Below the pieces are notes generated by a model. That model was given only the letters and a program-made list of their open reading frames with translations. It ran no database searches and was not told the origin of the DNA. A DNA stretch of 64,000 bases, from positions 62,001 through 126,000 of the forward strand of contig NZ_CABPRZ010000006.1 in the NCBI RefSeq assembly GCF_902459695.1, written 5' to 3'. Shown here one piece after another: positions 1 through 8,922 of the stretch (the stretch's first letter is position 1; every line of letters begins with the position of its first letter). A program made the translations under genes and the position numbers. This stretch comes from Pandoraea terrae. Lineage in GTDB: Bacteria > Pseudomonadota > Gammaproteobacteria > Burkholderiales > Burkholderiaceae.

Positions 1-263
1 CCGGCAAGGGCCCGAATGGCCGCGATGGCAATTGCCCGTTGACCGAGGCCGGCAAGACGGTGACCAGGCACGGCGTGGTCATCGTCGGAGAGACCAACCT
101 GCCTGCGCTGCTGGCGGCCGATGCGTCGGCCCTCTATGCCCGCAATGTGCTGGATTTTCTGAAGCTGGTCACCACCAAGGACGCCCGCTTCGAGATGCCT
201 GCCAACGACGACATCGTTGATGCCTGCCTGATGACCCACGGCGGTGAAGTCAAGCGCGCCTGA
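1..263 (+). CDS. pntAA: NAD(P) transhydrogenase alpha subunit part 1, C-terminal end only
   Basis: The reading frame is open from the left edge and stops at TGA 261-263, so only about 87 C-terminal residues are present. They include the stretch HGVVIVGETNLPALLAADAS and an end rich in D and H, typical of the C-terminus of the NAD-binding domain-I subunit of proton-translocating transhydrogenase. The subunit binds NAD(H) on the cytoplasmic side and passes hydride to the NADP-binding subunit. It is followed after 19 bases by pntAB and then pntB, the split-alpha arrangement usual in beta-proteobacteria. The start lies outside the window. Confidence 0.9.
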   Translation, partial: GKGPNGRDGNCPLTEAGKTVTRHGVVIVGETNLPALLAADASALYARNVLDFLKLVTTKDARFEMPANDDIVDACLMTHGGEVKRA

Positions 264-282
264 CGCGCAACGGAGACGATAT

Positions 283-594
283 ATGGATGCAGTATCCCAC
301 ACCCTCATCAACCTCAGCACCTTTGTGCTGGCCGTCTACGTGGGCTACCACGTAGTCTGGAACGTCACCCCTGCGCTGCACACGCCGCTGATGGCAGTCA
401 CCAACGCCGTGTCAGCGATCGTCATCGTGGGCGCCATGTTGGCCGCAGCGCTGACGGAAACCATCCTCGGGCGCAGCTTCGGCGTGCTTGCAGTGGCCCT
501 GGCCGCGGTGAACGTCTTTGGCGGATTCCTGGTCACCAGGCGCATGCTGGAGATGTTCAAGAAGAAGACTCCAGCCAAGAAGGAGGGTCGGTAA
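283..594 (+). CDS. pntAB: NAD(P) transhydrogenase alpha subunit part 2 (membrane)
   Basis: A 103-residue integral membrane protein with about three hydrophobic segments (near residues 7-27, 35-60 and 62-85) and a basic C-terminus ending KKKTPAKKEGR. It forms part of the proton channel (domain II) of the transhydrogenase. ATG 283 is preferred to an upstream in-frame start at 244 because the family begins M-D-x-V just before the first membrane segment and CGGAGA lies a few bases upstream. The stop at 592-594 is one base before the pntB ATG, indicating a tightly coupled operon. Confidence 0.93.
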   Translation: MDAVSHTLINLSTFVLAVYVGYHVVWNVTPALHTPLMAVTNAVSAIVIVGAMLAAALTETILGRSFGVLAVALAAVNVFGGFLVTRRMLEMFKKKTPAKKEGR

Positions 595-595
595 C

Positions 596-2014
596 ATGAG
601 CATGAACCTCGTTGTCTTTCTGTACCTCGTTGCGAGTGTATGCTTCATCCAGGCTCTCAAGGGCCTCTCCCACCCCGCCACCTCGCTCCGCGGCAATGCC
701 TTCGGTATGGTCGGCATGAGCATTGCCGTGCTCACCACCTCCGCGCTGATCATCAAGCTGGCCGGCTCAGGAACCGGCCTGGCCTGGGTGCTTCTGGGCC
801 TGCTGATCGGCGGCGGTGCCGGGACTGTGATGGCCCAGCGCGTAGAGATGACCAAAATGCCCGAGGTGGTGGCCTTCATGCACAGCATGATAGGCCTGGC
901 AGCGGTATTCATCGCCGCTGCTGCCGTGGTCGAACCCTGGGCCTTCCAGATCACCGCCAAGGGCAGCCAGATTCCCGCGGGCAATCGCTTCGAGCTGGCG
1001 CTCGGCGCATTCATCGGCGCAGTCACCTTTTCTGGTTCTGTGATCGCCTTCGGCAAGCTCTCGGGCAAGTACAAGTTCCGGCTGTTCCAGGGCGCGCCAG
1101 TAACCTTCTCCGGCCAGCACCAGCTTAACGCCGTGCTGGGCCTGGCCTCGGTGTTCTGCGTGCTCAGCTTCTGGCATTCGCAATCGCCCGTGGACTTCGC
1201 CCTGGTCTGCACGCTGGGCTTTGCGATGGGCGTGCTCATCATCATCCCCATTGGTGGCGCCGACATGCCTGTGGTGGTGTCCATGCTCAACAGCTACTCG
1301 GGCTGGGCAGCGGCAGGCATTGGCTTCAGCCTGAACAACAGCATGCTGATCATCGCCGGTTCGCTCGTGGGCAGCTCGGGCGCTATCCTGAGCTACATCA
1401 TGTGCAAGGCCATGAACCGCAGCTTCTTCAACGTTATTCTGGGTGGCTTTGGTGGCGCGGCCGGAGCGGGCCAAGTTGCACAGCAGCAGCGCAGTGTGAA
1501 AAGCGGAAGCCCCGACGATGCCGCGTTTATCCTGGGCAATGTCGAAACCGTGGTCATTGTGCCAGGCTACGGACTGGCAGTCGCGCGTGCCCAGCATGCG
1601 GTGAAAGAGCTGGCCGAGAAGCTTACGCACAAGGGCGTGACGGTCAAGTACGCCATCCACCCGGTGGCAGGCCGCATGCCCGGCCACATGAACGTGTTGC
1701 TGGCCGAAGCCGAAGTGCCCTACGACCAGGTGTTCGAGATGGAAGACATCAATGGCGAATTCGGTCAAGTTGATGCGGCCATCATCCTCGGCGCCAACGA
1801 CGTGGTGAATCCGGCCGCGCTACAAAAGGGCAGCTCCATCTACGGCATGCCGATCCTTGAAGCGTACAAGGCCAAGACCGTCATCGTCAACAAGCGTTCC
1901 ATGGCCGCCGGTTACGCCGGCCTGGACAACGAGTTGTTCTACATGGACAAGACCATGATGGTCTTCGGCGATGCGAAGAAGGTGGTCGAGGAGATGGTGA
2001 AGGCGGTGGAGTAA
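596..2014 (+). CDS. pntB: NAD(P) transhydrogenase beta subunit
   Basis: A 472-residue protein, normal for PntB. The first half has eight or nine membrane segments of the proton channel. The C-terminal roughly 180 residues form the NADP(H)-binding domain III, with the motif VVIVPGYGLAVARAQHAV and later GRMPGHMNVLLAEA. It couples hydride transfer between NADH and NADP to inward proton flow and is a main NADPH source. ATG 596 is chosen because it directly follows the pntAB stop and has GGAGGG at 583-588; the longer frame from 518 would overlap pntAB heavily. Confidence 0.95.
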   Translation: MSMNLVVFLYLVASVCFIQALKGLSHPATSLRGNAFGMVGMSIAVLTTSALIIKLAGSGTGLAWVLLGLLIGGGAGTVMAQRVEMTKMPEVVAFMHSMIGLAAVFIAAAAVVEPWAFQITAKGSQIPAGNRFELALGAFIGAVTFSGSVIAFGKLSGKYKFRLFQGAPVTFSGQHQLNAVLGLASVFCVLSFWHSQSPVDFALVCTLGFAMGVLIIIPIGGADMPVVVSMLNSYSGWAAAGIGFSLNNSMLIIAGSLVGSSGAILSYIMCKAMNRSFFNVILGGFGGAAGAGQVAQQQRSVKSGSPDDAAFILGNVETVVIVPGYGLAVARAQHAVKELAEKLTHKGVTVKYAIHPVAGRMPGHMNVLLAEAEVPYDQVFEMEDINGEFGQVDAAIILGANDVVNPAALQKGSSIYGMPILEAYKAKTVIVNKRSMAAGYAGLDNELFYMDKTMMVFGDAKKVVEEMVKAVE

Positions 2015-2041
2015 GTCCGAGGCGATACATAGGAGACGTCG

Positions 2042-3757
2042 ATGCCGAGAGTAGATTGGTTCCGCAAACACATCGGGTCGGGTGTTGCTCGCAAGCGTGG
2101 AATGACGCTGGCGCACCGGTTGACCGCAGGATTCGGGGTGGTGTTGGTGCTCCTGATGGCTCTGGCTGCATTAGCGATCGCGCAGCTCGCGTCGATGCGA
2201 GACAAGATGACCGATATCGTCGAGCACCATGGGCAGGAGACCAAGGTGGCGCAGGCGATGTTGAATGACTTGAGCAACCTCAGCAATCTCGCACTGGGCT
2301 ACGCACAGACACAGACTGCCGAAGACGTGGAGGCGCAGGCGAAGGGCGTGCAAAATGCCATCAGGACGTACGAACTTGATTATGCGAAGTTGAGCGCTAT
2401 CGTGGAACGTGCTGGCGACAAGCTGCCGAAGGATGTTTCCCAGCGCCTGGAGAACGCAGCATCAGAGAACACCGTGATGATGGGGATCATCCACGACGCC
2501 GCATTGGCATCAGGCGGGGCCGCTGCATTGACCAGTCTCAATCCAACCAGCCTGCATGCGGCCTGGAAGGCGGACATCCAGTCGAGTATCGACCAGTTCT
2601 ACAAAAGTACGGACCAGTCGTACGCAGAAGCAAAGACTTCCGCGCGGCTCGCTTTGGCCGTACTGGCGGGGACCTCTGTGGTGGCTCTGTTGGTGGTTGT
2701 GGCGGCGTCGATCCTCATTCGGCGTAGCGTGGTGACGCCGGCGCGAGCAGCTGTCGAGCAGGCCAATCGTGTCGCGCACGGCGATCTGACTGCACGCATC
2801 GAGGTAAGGACGAACGACGAGATGGGGCAACTGATGCGTGCATTGGAAAAGATGAACGCGAGCCTCGCGCAGATTATCGGGGGTGTGCGCACCAGTGTCG
2901 AGACGATTAGCTCGGCGGCGAAACAGATCGCCTCGGATAACGTCGACCTGTCTGCGCGTACGGAAGAACAGGCTGCATCGCTTGAGGAAACTGCATCGAG
3001 CATGACGCAACTGACCGAAACCGTTAAGCGGAATGCCGACAATGCGCGCCAAGCGAACGCACTCGCGGCGCGTGCCACCGACATGGCAGACACCGGCGAC
3101 GATGCGGTGCAAGGCATGGCCAGTACGATCGAGAGAATCAGCGGCAGTTCCAGCAAGATCTCCGAAATCACCGGCGTGATAGAAAGCATCGCGTTCCAGA
3201 CCAATATTCTCGCGCTGAATGCATCGGTGGAGGCTGCCCGCGCCGGCGAGCAAGGACGCGGCTTCGCGGTAGTGGCGAGCGAGGTGCGCGGTCTCGCGCA
3301 GCGCTCGGCGGCCGCAGCGAAGGAAATCAAGGAACTGATCGGCTCGTCGGTGGCGATGATCGAGGACGGCACTCAGCAGATGACGGAAGTCAGCGCGACC
3401 ATCGGACAGGTGAAGCAAGCGATCAAGCAGGTGTCCGATATCGTCAGCGAAATTGCGGCTGCGTCGGAGGAGCAGAGCCGGGGCATCGAGCAAGTCAATC
3501 AGGCAGTCGTGCAGATGGACGTCGTCACGCAGCAAAATGCGACGCTCGTCGAGCAGGCGGCTACCGCAGCGCAGTCGCTTGAAGAACAGGCGCTCAAGCT
3601 CCGGGATGCCGTTTCGGTGTTCAAGCTGGCCGATGCGGGACTTTCCGTGTCGCGCACGGTCAAGCCGGAGGGCAGGCAAAGCCTTTCGGTGCCGAAGGCA
3701 TCCTCAACCGGTACGAAGCCAAAAGAGGTGGCCTCGGTAGTGCGGCCAGGTTTCTGA
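2042..3757 (+). CDS. Methyl-accepting chemotaxis protein (Tsr/Tar-like)
   Basis: A 571-residue chemoreceptor. Visible parts: a short basic N-terminus, a first membrane helix near residues 30-52, a periplasmic region of about 150 mostly helical residues (four-helix-bundle type), a second membrane helix near 202-227, a HAMP domain after it, and a cytoplasmic signalling coiled coil. The hairpin tip is the invariant [20 protein letters not shown] stretch that contacts CheA and CheW. The C-terminus ends VVRPGF and lacks a CheR-tethering pentapeptide of the NWETF type. An AGGAGA site precedes the ATG at 2042; Met21 (MTLAHRL) is a possible shorter start. It lies 27 bases after pntB, but a common function is not implied. 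The ligand cannot be told. Confidence 0.92.
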   Translation: MPRVDWFRKHIGSGVARKRGMTLAHRLTAGFGVVLVLLMALAALAIAQLASMRDKMTDIVEHHGQETKVAQAMLNDLSNLSNLALGYAQTQTAEDVEAQAKGVQNAIRTYELDYAKLSAIVERAGDKLPKDVSQRLENAASENTVMMGIIHDAALASGGAAALTSLNPTSLHAAWKADIQSSIDQFYKSTDQSYAEAKTSARLALAVLAGTSVVALLVVVAASILIRRSVVTPARAAVEQANRVAHGDLTARIEVRTNDEMGQLMRALEKMNASLAQIIGGVRTSVETISSAAKQIASDNVDLSARTEEQAASLEETASSMTQLTETVKRNADNARQANALAARATDMADTGDDAVQGMASTIERISGSSSKISEITGVIESIAFQTNILALNASVEAARAGEQGRGFAVVASEVRGLAQRSAAAAKEIKELIGSSVAMIEDGTQQMTEVSATIGQVKQAIKQVSDIVSEIAAASEEQSRGIEQVNQAVVQMDVVTQQNATLVEQAATAAQSLEEQALKLRDAVSVFKLADAGLSVSRTVKPEGRQSLSVPKASSTGTKPKEVASVVRPGF

Positions 3758-4043
3758 GATTTTTAATTGGAGCGCCCGGGGCCGATCATGCTGCCGATTC
3801 AATCGCAGGCAGCGTCGCGAAATATGCCTCACGTGGCGTCCGATCCTCCAGGCTCGACTGAGGACGTTTCGGGTCGGCTTCGGCGCGCTCGGCCCGCCGT
3901 AGCCTGTCCTGCAGGCGCGCTCAGGCTTCGACCAACCCAGCCGTCCACGTCGCGTACGTCCCAATCCGCAGCAGGGGACATCGATCGCGAGGCGATACTC
4001 AGCCTGCTCTGCAGGAACGAGCAGTCATTCGAGTAGACGTGGC

Positions 4044-4805
4044 TCATCCAATTTTGCTGCGTGCCTTGCGTGCGGCAATCGCCGTTGGCGTGGTTCCGAG
4101 CATACGCCGGCAGGTACGGCTCAAGTGGGCAGCATCGGCGAATCCGGCCTGCAACGCCGCCTCGGTCACACTGGCGCCGCGCATGAGTTCGCCGCAGGCC
4201 AGTTGCAGGCGCAACCAGAGCAAGTAAGGACGCAGCGCAATACCCATCGAAGCGGTAAAGGCGTGCATCAGCCGCGACGGCGACAGGCCGGCCACTACGG
4301 CCAGCGCACGCAGCGACAGCGCGTCGGGCTCCTGCAGGTGGTTGCGAACGTGGCGCAGCACGCGCCGTACCCCCGGGTGCAGGGTAGGCGGGGGACGACC
4401 GTCAAGCAGATCCGCCTCCAGCCACCTCCTGATTCCCGCGTCGCTCGGCGAGCCGGCCGCGCAGACCGCGCCGCGCCAGCGTGCCGCCTCGGCCGCCGGG
4501 ATGTGGGCGATGTCCGCAGGAATGCGTCCTGCCAGGGCCTCGCCCAGCGGGCTTTCCGGCTCGACGAAGGCGATCAGCACCGTGGCACCGCGCGCGTCCA
4601 CTTCGTGCGGTGCGTCCGCGCGCACCAGCGCGGCGTCGCAGAGGTGCCAAGGCTCTCCGTCGCCGCGGCGAATGCGCAAGTTCGCGGTCAGCGCCAGGAT
4701 GAGCTGAACGCTGTGGTGCCGATGTTCGCTGGAAGCGTCTCCCGCTCCCCAGACGATCATCGCAGTGGGCCACGGGAATGCGCCGGAATTGGGTGCAATG
4801 AGCAT
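4044..4805 (-). CDS. AraC-family transcriptional regulator
   Basis: About 253 residues with a cupin-like N-terminal half (EHRHHSVQLILAL near the start) and a C-terminal AraC DNA-binding domain. That domain has two helix-turn-helix motifs: LSLRALAVVAGLSPSRLMHAF and, later, VTEAALQAGFADAAHLSRTCRRMLG. ATG 4805 (MLIAPNSG) was chosen over the longer TTG frame from 4835. The gene is convergent with the chemoreceptor and divergent from the Mpo1-like gene, which is a natural candidate target. The effector is unknown. Confidence 0.85.
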   Translation of the reverse strand: MLIAPNSGAFPWPTAMIVWGAGDASSEHRHHSVQLILALTANLRIRRGDGEPWHLCDAALVRADAPHEVDARGATVLIAFVEPESPLGEALAGRIPADIAHIPAAEAARWRGAVCAAGSPSDAGIRRWLEADLLDGRPPPTLHPGVRRVLRHVRNHLQEPDALSLRALAVVAGLSPSRLMHAFTASMGIALRPYLLWLRLQLACGELMRGASVTEAALQAGFADAAHLSRTCRRMLGTTPTAIAARKARSKIG

Positions 4806-4907
4806 GACTGGATTCTTGACAGCCAGAACGTTCAAGACAGGACGTGATCCGTCGCTTAGGCTGTGTCGAGATGCCTATGTATCGCGCACTGCAAAGGATA
4901 TACGCAA

Positions 4908-5261
4908 ATGCCCCTCCTGCAACTCGTCAAACGGCAATGGTTGGATTACGCGCGGACCCACCGCTCTCGCCGCAACCTGCTCGTACACCTCGCGGCTGTA
5001 CCGGCGTTCGTCGCCGCCAATACGGCGCTGGTCACCGCTCTGCTGCTTGGCATGTGGATAGCGGCGACGCTCTCACTGGCCGCCATGGCAGCATCGCTTG
5101 CGTGGCAGGGCCGCTGCCATCGCGGCGAGCCCGAGCGGCCCGAGCCGTTCTCCGGACCGGCCGAAGCCTTGGTCCGCATCCTCATCGAGCAATGGGTAAC
5201 CTTTCCTCGCTTCGCATTCTCTGGCGGCTGGACGCGGGCCTTGCGCGCAGCGTCGCGGTAA
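4908..5261 (+). CDS. Mpo1-like (DUF962-type) small membrane protein
   Basis: A 117-residue protein starting MPLLQLVKRQWLDYARTH. The R-N-L-L-V-H-L-A-A-V-P segment followed by two hydrophobic helices matches the pattern of the DUF962/Mpo1 family, which in yeast carries out iron-dependent alpha-oxidation of 2-hydroxy fatty acids using conserved histidines. The bacterial function is inferred only. It is divergent from the AraC regulator, with a 102-base gap. Downstream sequence decays into an IS256 remnant, so the C-terminus (GGWTRALRAASR) may or may not be the original one. Confidence 0.6.
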   Translation: MPLLQLVKRQWLDYARTHRSRRNLLVHLAAVPAFVAANTALVTALLLGMWIAATLSLAAMAASLAWQGRCHRGEPERPEPFSGPAEALVRILIEQWVTFPRFAFSGGWTRALRAASR

Positions 5262-5370
5262 TCGGCGCCGCGTGGCTAACGCGGCAACCAATGCACCATG
5301 CGCAGCCGGATGAAAACACCGTCGTCGCGAAAAATGGCCGGGGAAATACCGCCTTATTTCGCTTCGGGTT

Positions 5371-5399
5371 CCTTTGCCGGCTATTATCGCCGGCAAAGG
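5371..5399. repeat. 11-bp perfect inverted repeat at IS256 remnant boundary
   Basis: CCTTTGCCGGC (5371-5381) pairs perfectly with GCCGGCAAAGG (5389-5399) around a 7-base loop. The right arm runs into the IS256 transposase remnant. There is no T-tract after it, so it is not a convincing terminator. It may be a rearrangement scar. Confidence 0.5.
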
Positions 5400-5556
5400 C
5401 ACGGTCAAGGACAAGGCGGTGTACCTGGCGCTGGGCATTCGCGCCGACGGCCGCAAGGAAGTGCTGGGCCTGTGGATCGAACAAACCGAAGGCGCCAAGT
5501 TCTGGCTCAAGGTCTTCAATGAACTGAAGAACCGTGGCCTGCACGACATCCTGAGA
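5388..5556 (+). mobile_element. IS256-family transposase remnant
   Basis: About 53 codons of the catalytic core survive in one frame: KGTVKDKAVYLALGIRADGR, then a stretch containing KEVLGLWI, TEGAKFWLK and ELKNRG. This is a hallmark block of IS256-family transposases, normally around 400 residues long. No N- or C-terminal part and no terminal inverted repeats are present, so the element is dead. It separates the Mpo1-like gene from the SDR island. Confidence 0.85.
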
Positions 5557-5663
5557 CGCATCCCACGTCGGTCGCCTGTGTCACTGATCAGGCACAACAC
5601 TACTGACATAACGACAGTAGCGAGTTAGAATAACCAGATCTATCACACACGTGGAGAAATCCC

Positions 5664-6440
5664 ATGTCCACAAGCGAAAGCGCGATGCTCCCCTCACAAT
5701 TCCCGCTGCTGGCTGACCGCGTCGCGTTTGTCACAGGCGGCGCCCGCGGTATGGGCGCATCGCACGTCAGGGCGCTGGTTCGACAGGGCGCGCGCGTCGT
5801 GATCGGAGATCTCCTCGAGAACGAAGGCCAGACTCTCGCTCATGAGCTCGGCGATCGCGTGGCGTTCGTGCGCCACGACGTCACGAGCTCGTCCGGATGG
5901 GCGGACGCGCTCGCGCGCGCCGAGGAGGTATTCGGGCCCGTCGAGATCCTCGTGAATAACGCGGGGATATTGGCCTGGAACACCATCGAGGACACCAGCG
6001 AGGCGGACTACCGCAGGCTGATCGACGTCAACCAGGTCAGCTGCTTCCTTGGAATGAAGGCGGTCCTGCCTTCGATGCGCCGCCTTGGCCGCGGGACAAT
6101 CGTGAACGTCTCCTCCGTGGCCGGTTTCGTCGGCTGGGCAAACGCGATTGCCTACACCGCATCCAAGTTCGCGGTGCGCGGAATGACCAAGGTCGCGGCG
6201 AAGGAGTTCGCGCCATACGGCATACGGGTGAACTCGGTTCACCCTGGCATGATCGACACGCCGATGACCACCTCGACTCCGCAGTCAACGCGGCTGATCA
6301 AGAGCGTGGCAGCGGCGTCAGCACTGGGCCGACTCGGGGAGCCGGAAGAGATCAGCTCGCTCGTCGTCTACCTCGTCAGCGACCAAGCGAGCTTCATTAC
6401 CGGCGCGGCATTCGTCGCGGACGGAGGCTTCATCCAGTGA
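5664..6440 (+). CDS. Short-chain dehydrogenase/reductase (3-hydroxysteroid/cyclopentanol dehydrogenase-like)
   Basis: A 258-residue classical SDR, probably an NAD(P)-dependent alcohol or ketone oxidoreductase. The cofactor motif is TGGARGMG (about residues 25-32), the structural motif NNAG is near 98, the catalytic YxxxK is YTASK, and the C-terminal FVADGGF is typical. GGAGAAA precedes ATG 5664. The stop overlaps a GTG (6437) that opens the citryl-CoA-lyase-like pseudogene, so the pair was once an operon. It is the only intact gene in an insertion-sequence scrap zone. Confidence 0.88.
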   Translation: MSTSESAMLPSQFPLLADRVAFVTGGARGMGASHVRALVRQGARVVIGDLLENEGQTLAHELGDRVAFVRHDVTSSSGWADALARAEEVFGPVEILVNNAGILAWNTIEDTSEADYRRLIDVNQVSCFLGMKAVLPSMRRLGRGTIVNVSSVAGFVGWANAIAYTASKFAVRGMTKVAAKEFAPYGIRVNSVHPGMIDTPMTTSTPQSTRLIKSVAAASALGRLGEPEEISSLVVYLVSDQASFITGAAFVADGGFIQ

Positions 6441-6695
6441 GCAAGCGCTACGCCACCATCCGTTCGGGCCATGCCGGCCCGCCGGATACCATCAATGTGG
6501 CCAGGCGCGATTCGCAATGGAGCTGATTGGCAAGCGCCGATTCACCCAGCTCACCCATTTGATGCTCACCGGAGGGCAGGAGCCCAACGCCGGCGAGGCA
6601 GCCATGATCGGTGTGATCCTCGCACCGCTGCCGGCTACGGCGTGGCGCCAAGCTTGATCTCCGCGCGTCCCACCCTACTCGACACGATGGGCTGA
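6437..6695 (+). pseudogene. Citryl-CoA-lyase/citrate-synthase-like pseudogene (frameshifted)
   Basis: Three reading frames are needed to follow one protein. From GTG 6437 comes VSKRYATIRSGHAGPPDTIN until a stop at 6524. From 6520 in another frame comes ELIGKRRFTQLTHLMLTGG then EPNAGEAAMIGVIL. A third frame gives GYGVAPSLISARPTLLDTMG up to the stop at 6693-6695. The order and spacing resemble the N-terminal domain of citryl-CoA lyase (non-citrate-synthase) proteins, where LTG-x-E-P-T is followed by a conserved LADHGLTPS-type stretch. The assignment rests on my recall of that family and is moderate. The remaining C-terminal part, including catalytic residues, is missing. Confidence 0.55.
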
Positions 6696-6826
6696 CCACG
6701 GCCCAGCGGCATGAGCCCACGCGGCTGCGCTGTAAGGTCCGCCACCTCGAGATGGAACGCGACACACGCTCTCATGCTGCTGCTTGGTTCGCGCCCTTCG
6801 CGAAGGTATCTCGCACGGTCGGATAG
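6686..6826 (+). mobile_element. IS3-family OrfA remnant
   Basis: One frame reads DGLTTAQRHEPTRLRCKVRH then LEMERDTRSHAAAWFAPFAK before a stop at 6824-6826. This is the leucine-zipper/C-terminal segment of IS3-type OrfA (typical form: E-I-x-R-L-R-x-E-N-x-x-L-x-M-E-R-D-I-L-K-K-A-A-A-W-F-A). No OrfB is present. The right end abuts the decayed etfA duplicate at about 6822. Confidence 0.7.
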
Positions 6827-7136
6827 TCGTTCGGCTCGAAGTCCGCGTCGACCACCGCACGCAACGCACCCAGCGCTGTATCAAGCCTGTCAGCCAGCGG
6901 TCGCTCGAGGCAATCACCTTCACCGAGGTCAGCTCCCGGCGGTCGAGTTTGGAGACTGTTCGACCCACGAACGGCGAAAGTCCCGTATCCTCGACCGCCA
7001 CCGCTGATTCGACAGCGGCCGAGCCCCCCGACTCGGCCGCCACGTCGAAGCCTGTGGCACGCACGGTGACCACCTTTACCTTTTGACGACTCCGTAACGT
7101 CGCGATCGCGTTGCCTGCATAGATCGGGCGATCAAA
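6823..7136 (-). pseudogene. Decayed partial duplicate of etfA
   Basis: On the minus strand this stretch repeats about 300 bases of the neighbouring intact etfA (roughly 7360-7720) at high nucleotide similarity. Shared runs include the block around GGAGACTGTTCGACCCACGA. Encoded pieces are [43 protein letters not shown] and ELTSVKVIASS. It has in-frame stops near 7080-7140, an internal deletion of about 40 bases near 6900 compared with etfA, and neither end of the gene. It diverges from etfA at scattered positions, so it is an old duplicate or the relic of a second etfA, not an assembly echo. Confidence 0.85.
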
Positions 7137-7148
7137 CGTATCACTACC

Positions 7149-8081
7149 CTACAGTGCCGATGCCATCTCGGGCACGAGCGTGAACAGATCGCCGACGAGG
7201 CCGTAGTCGGCCACGCTGAAGATCGGCGCTTCCGGGTCTTTGTTGATCGCGACGATCACCTTCGAGTCCTTCATGCCTGCCAGGTGCTGGATCGCGCCGG
7301 AGACGCCCACCGCCACGTACAACTGCGGCGCGACGATCTTGCCGGTCTGGCCCACCTGATAGTCGTTCGGTACGAATCCCGCATCGACCGCCGCGCGCGA
7401 CGCACCCAGTGCGGCTCCCAGCTTGTCCGCCAGCGGCTCGAGCACCTTGGTGAAATTCTCGCCCGAACCCAGCCCGCGGCCGCCCGAGACGATGATCTTC
7501 GCCGAAGTCAGTTCCGGACGGTCGAGTTTGGAGACTGTTCGACCCACGAACGACGAAAGTCCCGTATCCTCGACCGCCGGCACTGATTCGACAGCGGCCG
7601 TGCCCCCCAGCCCGGCCGCCGCGTCGAACCCTGTGGCACGCACCGTGACCACCTTTACCTTGTCACCGCTCTGCACCGTCGCGATCGCATTGCCCGCGTA
7701 GATCGGGCGCTCGAACGTGTCGGGGGTATCCACCTTAGTGATTTCCGAGACCTGCGCCACGTCCAGCAACGCCGCCACGCGCGGCGCAATGTTCTTGCCG
7801 TAGGCCGTCGCCGGGGCCAGGATGTGCGTGTAGCCTTCGGCCACCGCCACCACCTGCGCCGCCACGTTCTCCGCCAAGCCGTCGCCCAGGTGCGCCGCAT
7901 CGGCGTGCAGCACCTTCTTCACGCCGGCGATCTGCGCGGCCTGTTGCGCGGCCGCCCCCGCGTTCGCGCCCGCGACCAGCACGTGCACGTCGCCACCACA
8001 CTGGAGCGCCGCCGTCACGGAGTTCAGCGTCGCTGCCTTGATCGATTGGTTGTCGTGTTCCGCAATGACCAGAATGCTCAT
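7149..8081 (-). CDS. etfA: Electron transfer flavoprotein alpha subunit
   Basis: A 310-residue ETF alpha subunit. It binds FAD and carries electrons from acyl-CoA dehydrogenases to ETF:quinone oxidoreductase. The C-terminal FAD domain shows [30 protein letters not shown] and [20 protein letters not shown] precedes ATG 8081. It lies 19 bases after etfB and is the last gene of the valine-type operon. A truncated, decayed second copy lies just downstream (6823-7136). Confidence 0.96.
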   Translation of the reverse strand: MSILVIAEHDNQSIKAATLNSVTAALQCGGDVHVLVAGANAGAAAQQAAQIAGVKKVLHADAAHLGDGLAENVAAQVVAVAEGYTHILAPATAYGKNIAPRVAALLDVAQVSEITKVDTPDTFERPIYAGNAIATVQSGDKVKVVTVRATGFDAAAGLGGTAAVESVPAVEDTGLSSFVGRTVSKLDRPELTSAKIIVSGGRGLGSGENFTKVLEPLADKLGAALGASRAAVDAGFVPNDYQVGQTGKIVAPQLYVAVGVSGAIQHLAGMKDSKVIVAINKDPEAPIFSVADYGLVGDLFTLVPEMASAL

Positions 8082-8100
8082 ATCCCCTCTCCTCCCTCTC

Positions 8101-8850
8101 TCACAGCACCTTGGCTTCGTTCTTGAGCTTCTCGACCAGCGTCGCCACGTCCGGCACCTTCACGCCAGCGCCGCGCTTGGCCGGTTCGACCACCTTCAGC
8201 GTCTTCAGGCGCGGGCTCACGTCAACGCCAAGGTCCGCCGGCTTGACCGTCTCCAGCGGCTTCTTCTTCGCCTTCATGATGTTGGGCAGCGTCACGTAGC
8301 GCGGCTCGTTCAGGCGCAGGTCGGTGGTGATCACCGCCGGCAGCGACAGCGACACCGTCTCCAGGCCGCCATCCACCTCGCGCGTGACATGCGCACGGCC
8401 ATCGGCCACCGTCACCTTCGAGGCAAACGTGGCCTGCGGCAGCTTCGCCAGCGCCGCGAGCATCTGGCCCGTCTGGTTCGAATCGTCGTCGATCGCCTGC
8501 TTGCCCAGGATCACCAGTTGTGGCTGCTCCTTGTCGACCAGCGCCTTCAGGAGCTTGGCCACCGCCAGCGGCTGCAGCTCCTCGTCCGACTCGACCAGGA
8601 TAGCGCGGTCCGCGCCGATCGCCAGCGCTGTGCGCAAGGTTTCCTGACATTGCGCCGCGCCGCACGACACAGCGACGATCTCCGTCGCCAGGCCCGCTTC
8701 CTTCAGACGCACCGCCTCTTCCACGGCGATCTCATCGAACGGGTTCATCGACATCTTTACATTCGCGATGTCGACGCCCGTGCGATCCGATTTCGCGGCG
8801 ACTTTGACGTTCGCATCCACCACGCGCTTCACCGCTACCAAAACCTTCAT
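8101..8850 (-). CDS. etfB: Electron transfer flavoprotein beta subunit
   Basis: A 249-residue ETF beta subunit beginning [17 protein letters not shown]. It contains [21 protein letters not shown] and the AMP-binding region [21 protein letters not shown]. It forms the heterodimer with EtfA that accepts electrons from acyl-CoA dehydrogenases. It sits 72 bases downstream of the 3-hydroxyisobutyryl-CoA hydrolase gene, consistent with a dedicated ETF pair co-expressed with branched-chain acyl-CoA oxidation. A general housekeeping role is equally possible. Confidence 0.96.
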   Translation of the reverse strand: MKVLVAVKRVVDANVKVAAKSDRTGVDIANVKMSMNPFDEIAVEEAVRLKEAGLATEIVAVSCGAAQCQETLRTALAIGADRAILVESDEELQPLAVAKLLKALVDKEQPQLVILGKQAIDDDSNQTGQMLAALAKLPQATFASKVTVADGRAHVTREVDGGLETVSLSLPAVITTDLRLNEPRYVTLPNIMKAKKKPLETVKPADLGVDVSPRLKTLKVVEPAKRGAGVKVPDVATLVEKLKNEAKVL

Positions 8851-8922
8851 TTACGCACTCCTGAATCCGCCTGCCGTAACGCTAAGGGCACGGACGATTG
8901 AAACTTCTCATTCGATAAGTGA

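Noticed and set aside
767-1768. Long open frame on the minus strand across pntB
   Set aside because: It mirrors pntB codon structure and has no protein-family pattern. Similar long antisense frames over the chemoreceptor, pyc and the BKACE gene were dropped for the same reason (high GC leaves few stops).
3767-4036. 89-codon plus-strand frame between the chemoreceptor and AraC
   Set aside because: It has no ribosome-binding site, no family likeness and an unusual composition. It lies between two convergent genes and is probably untranslated.
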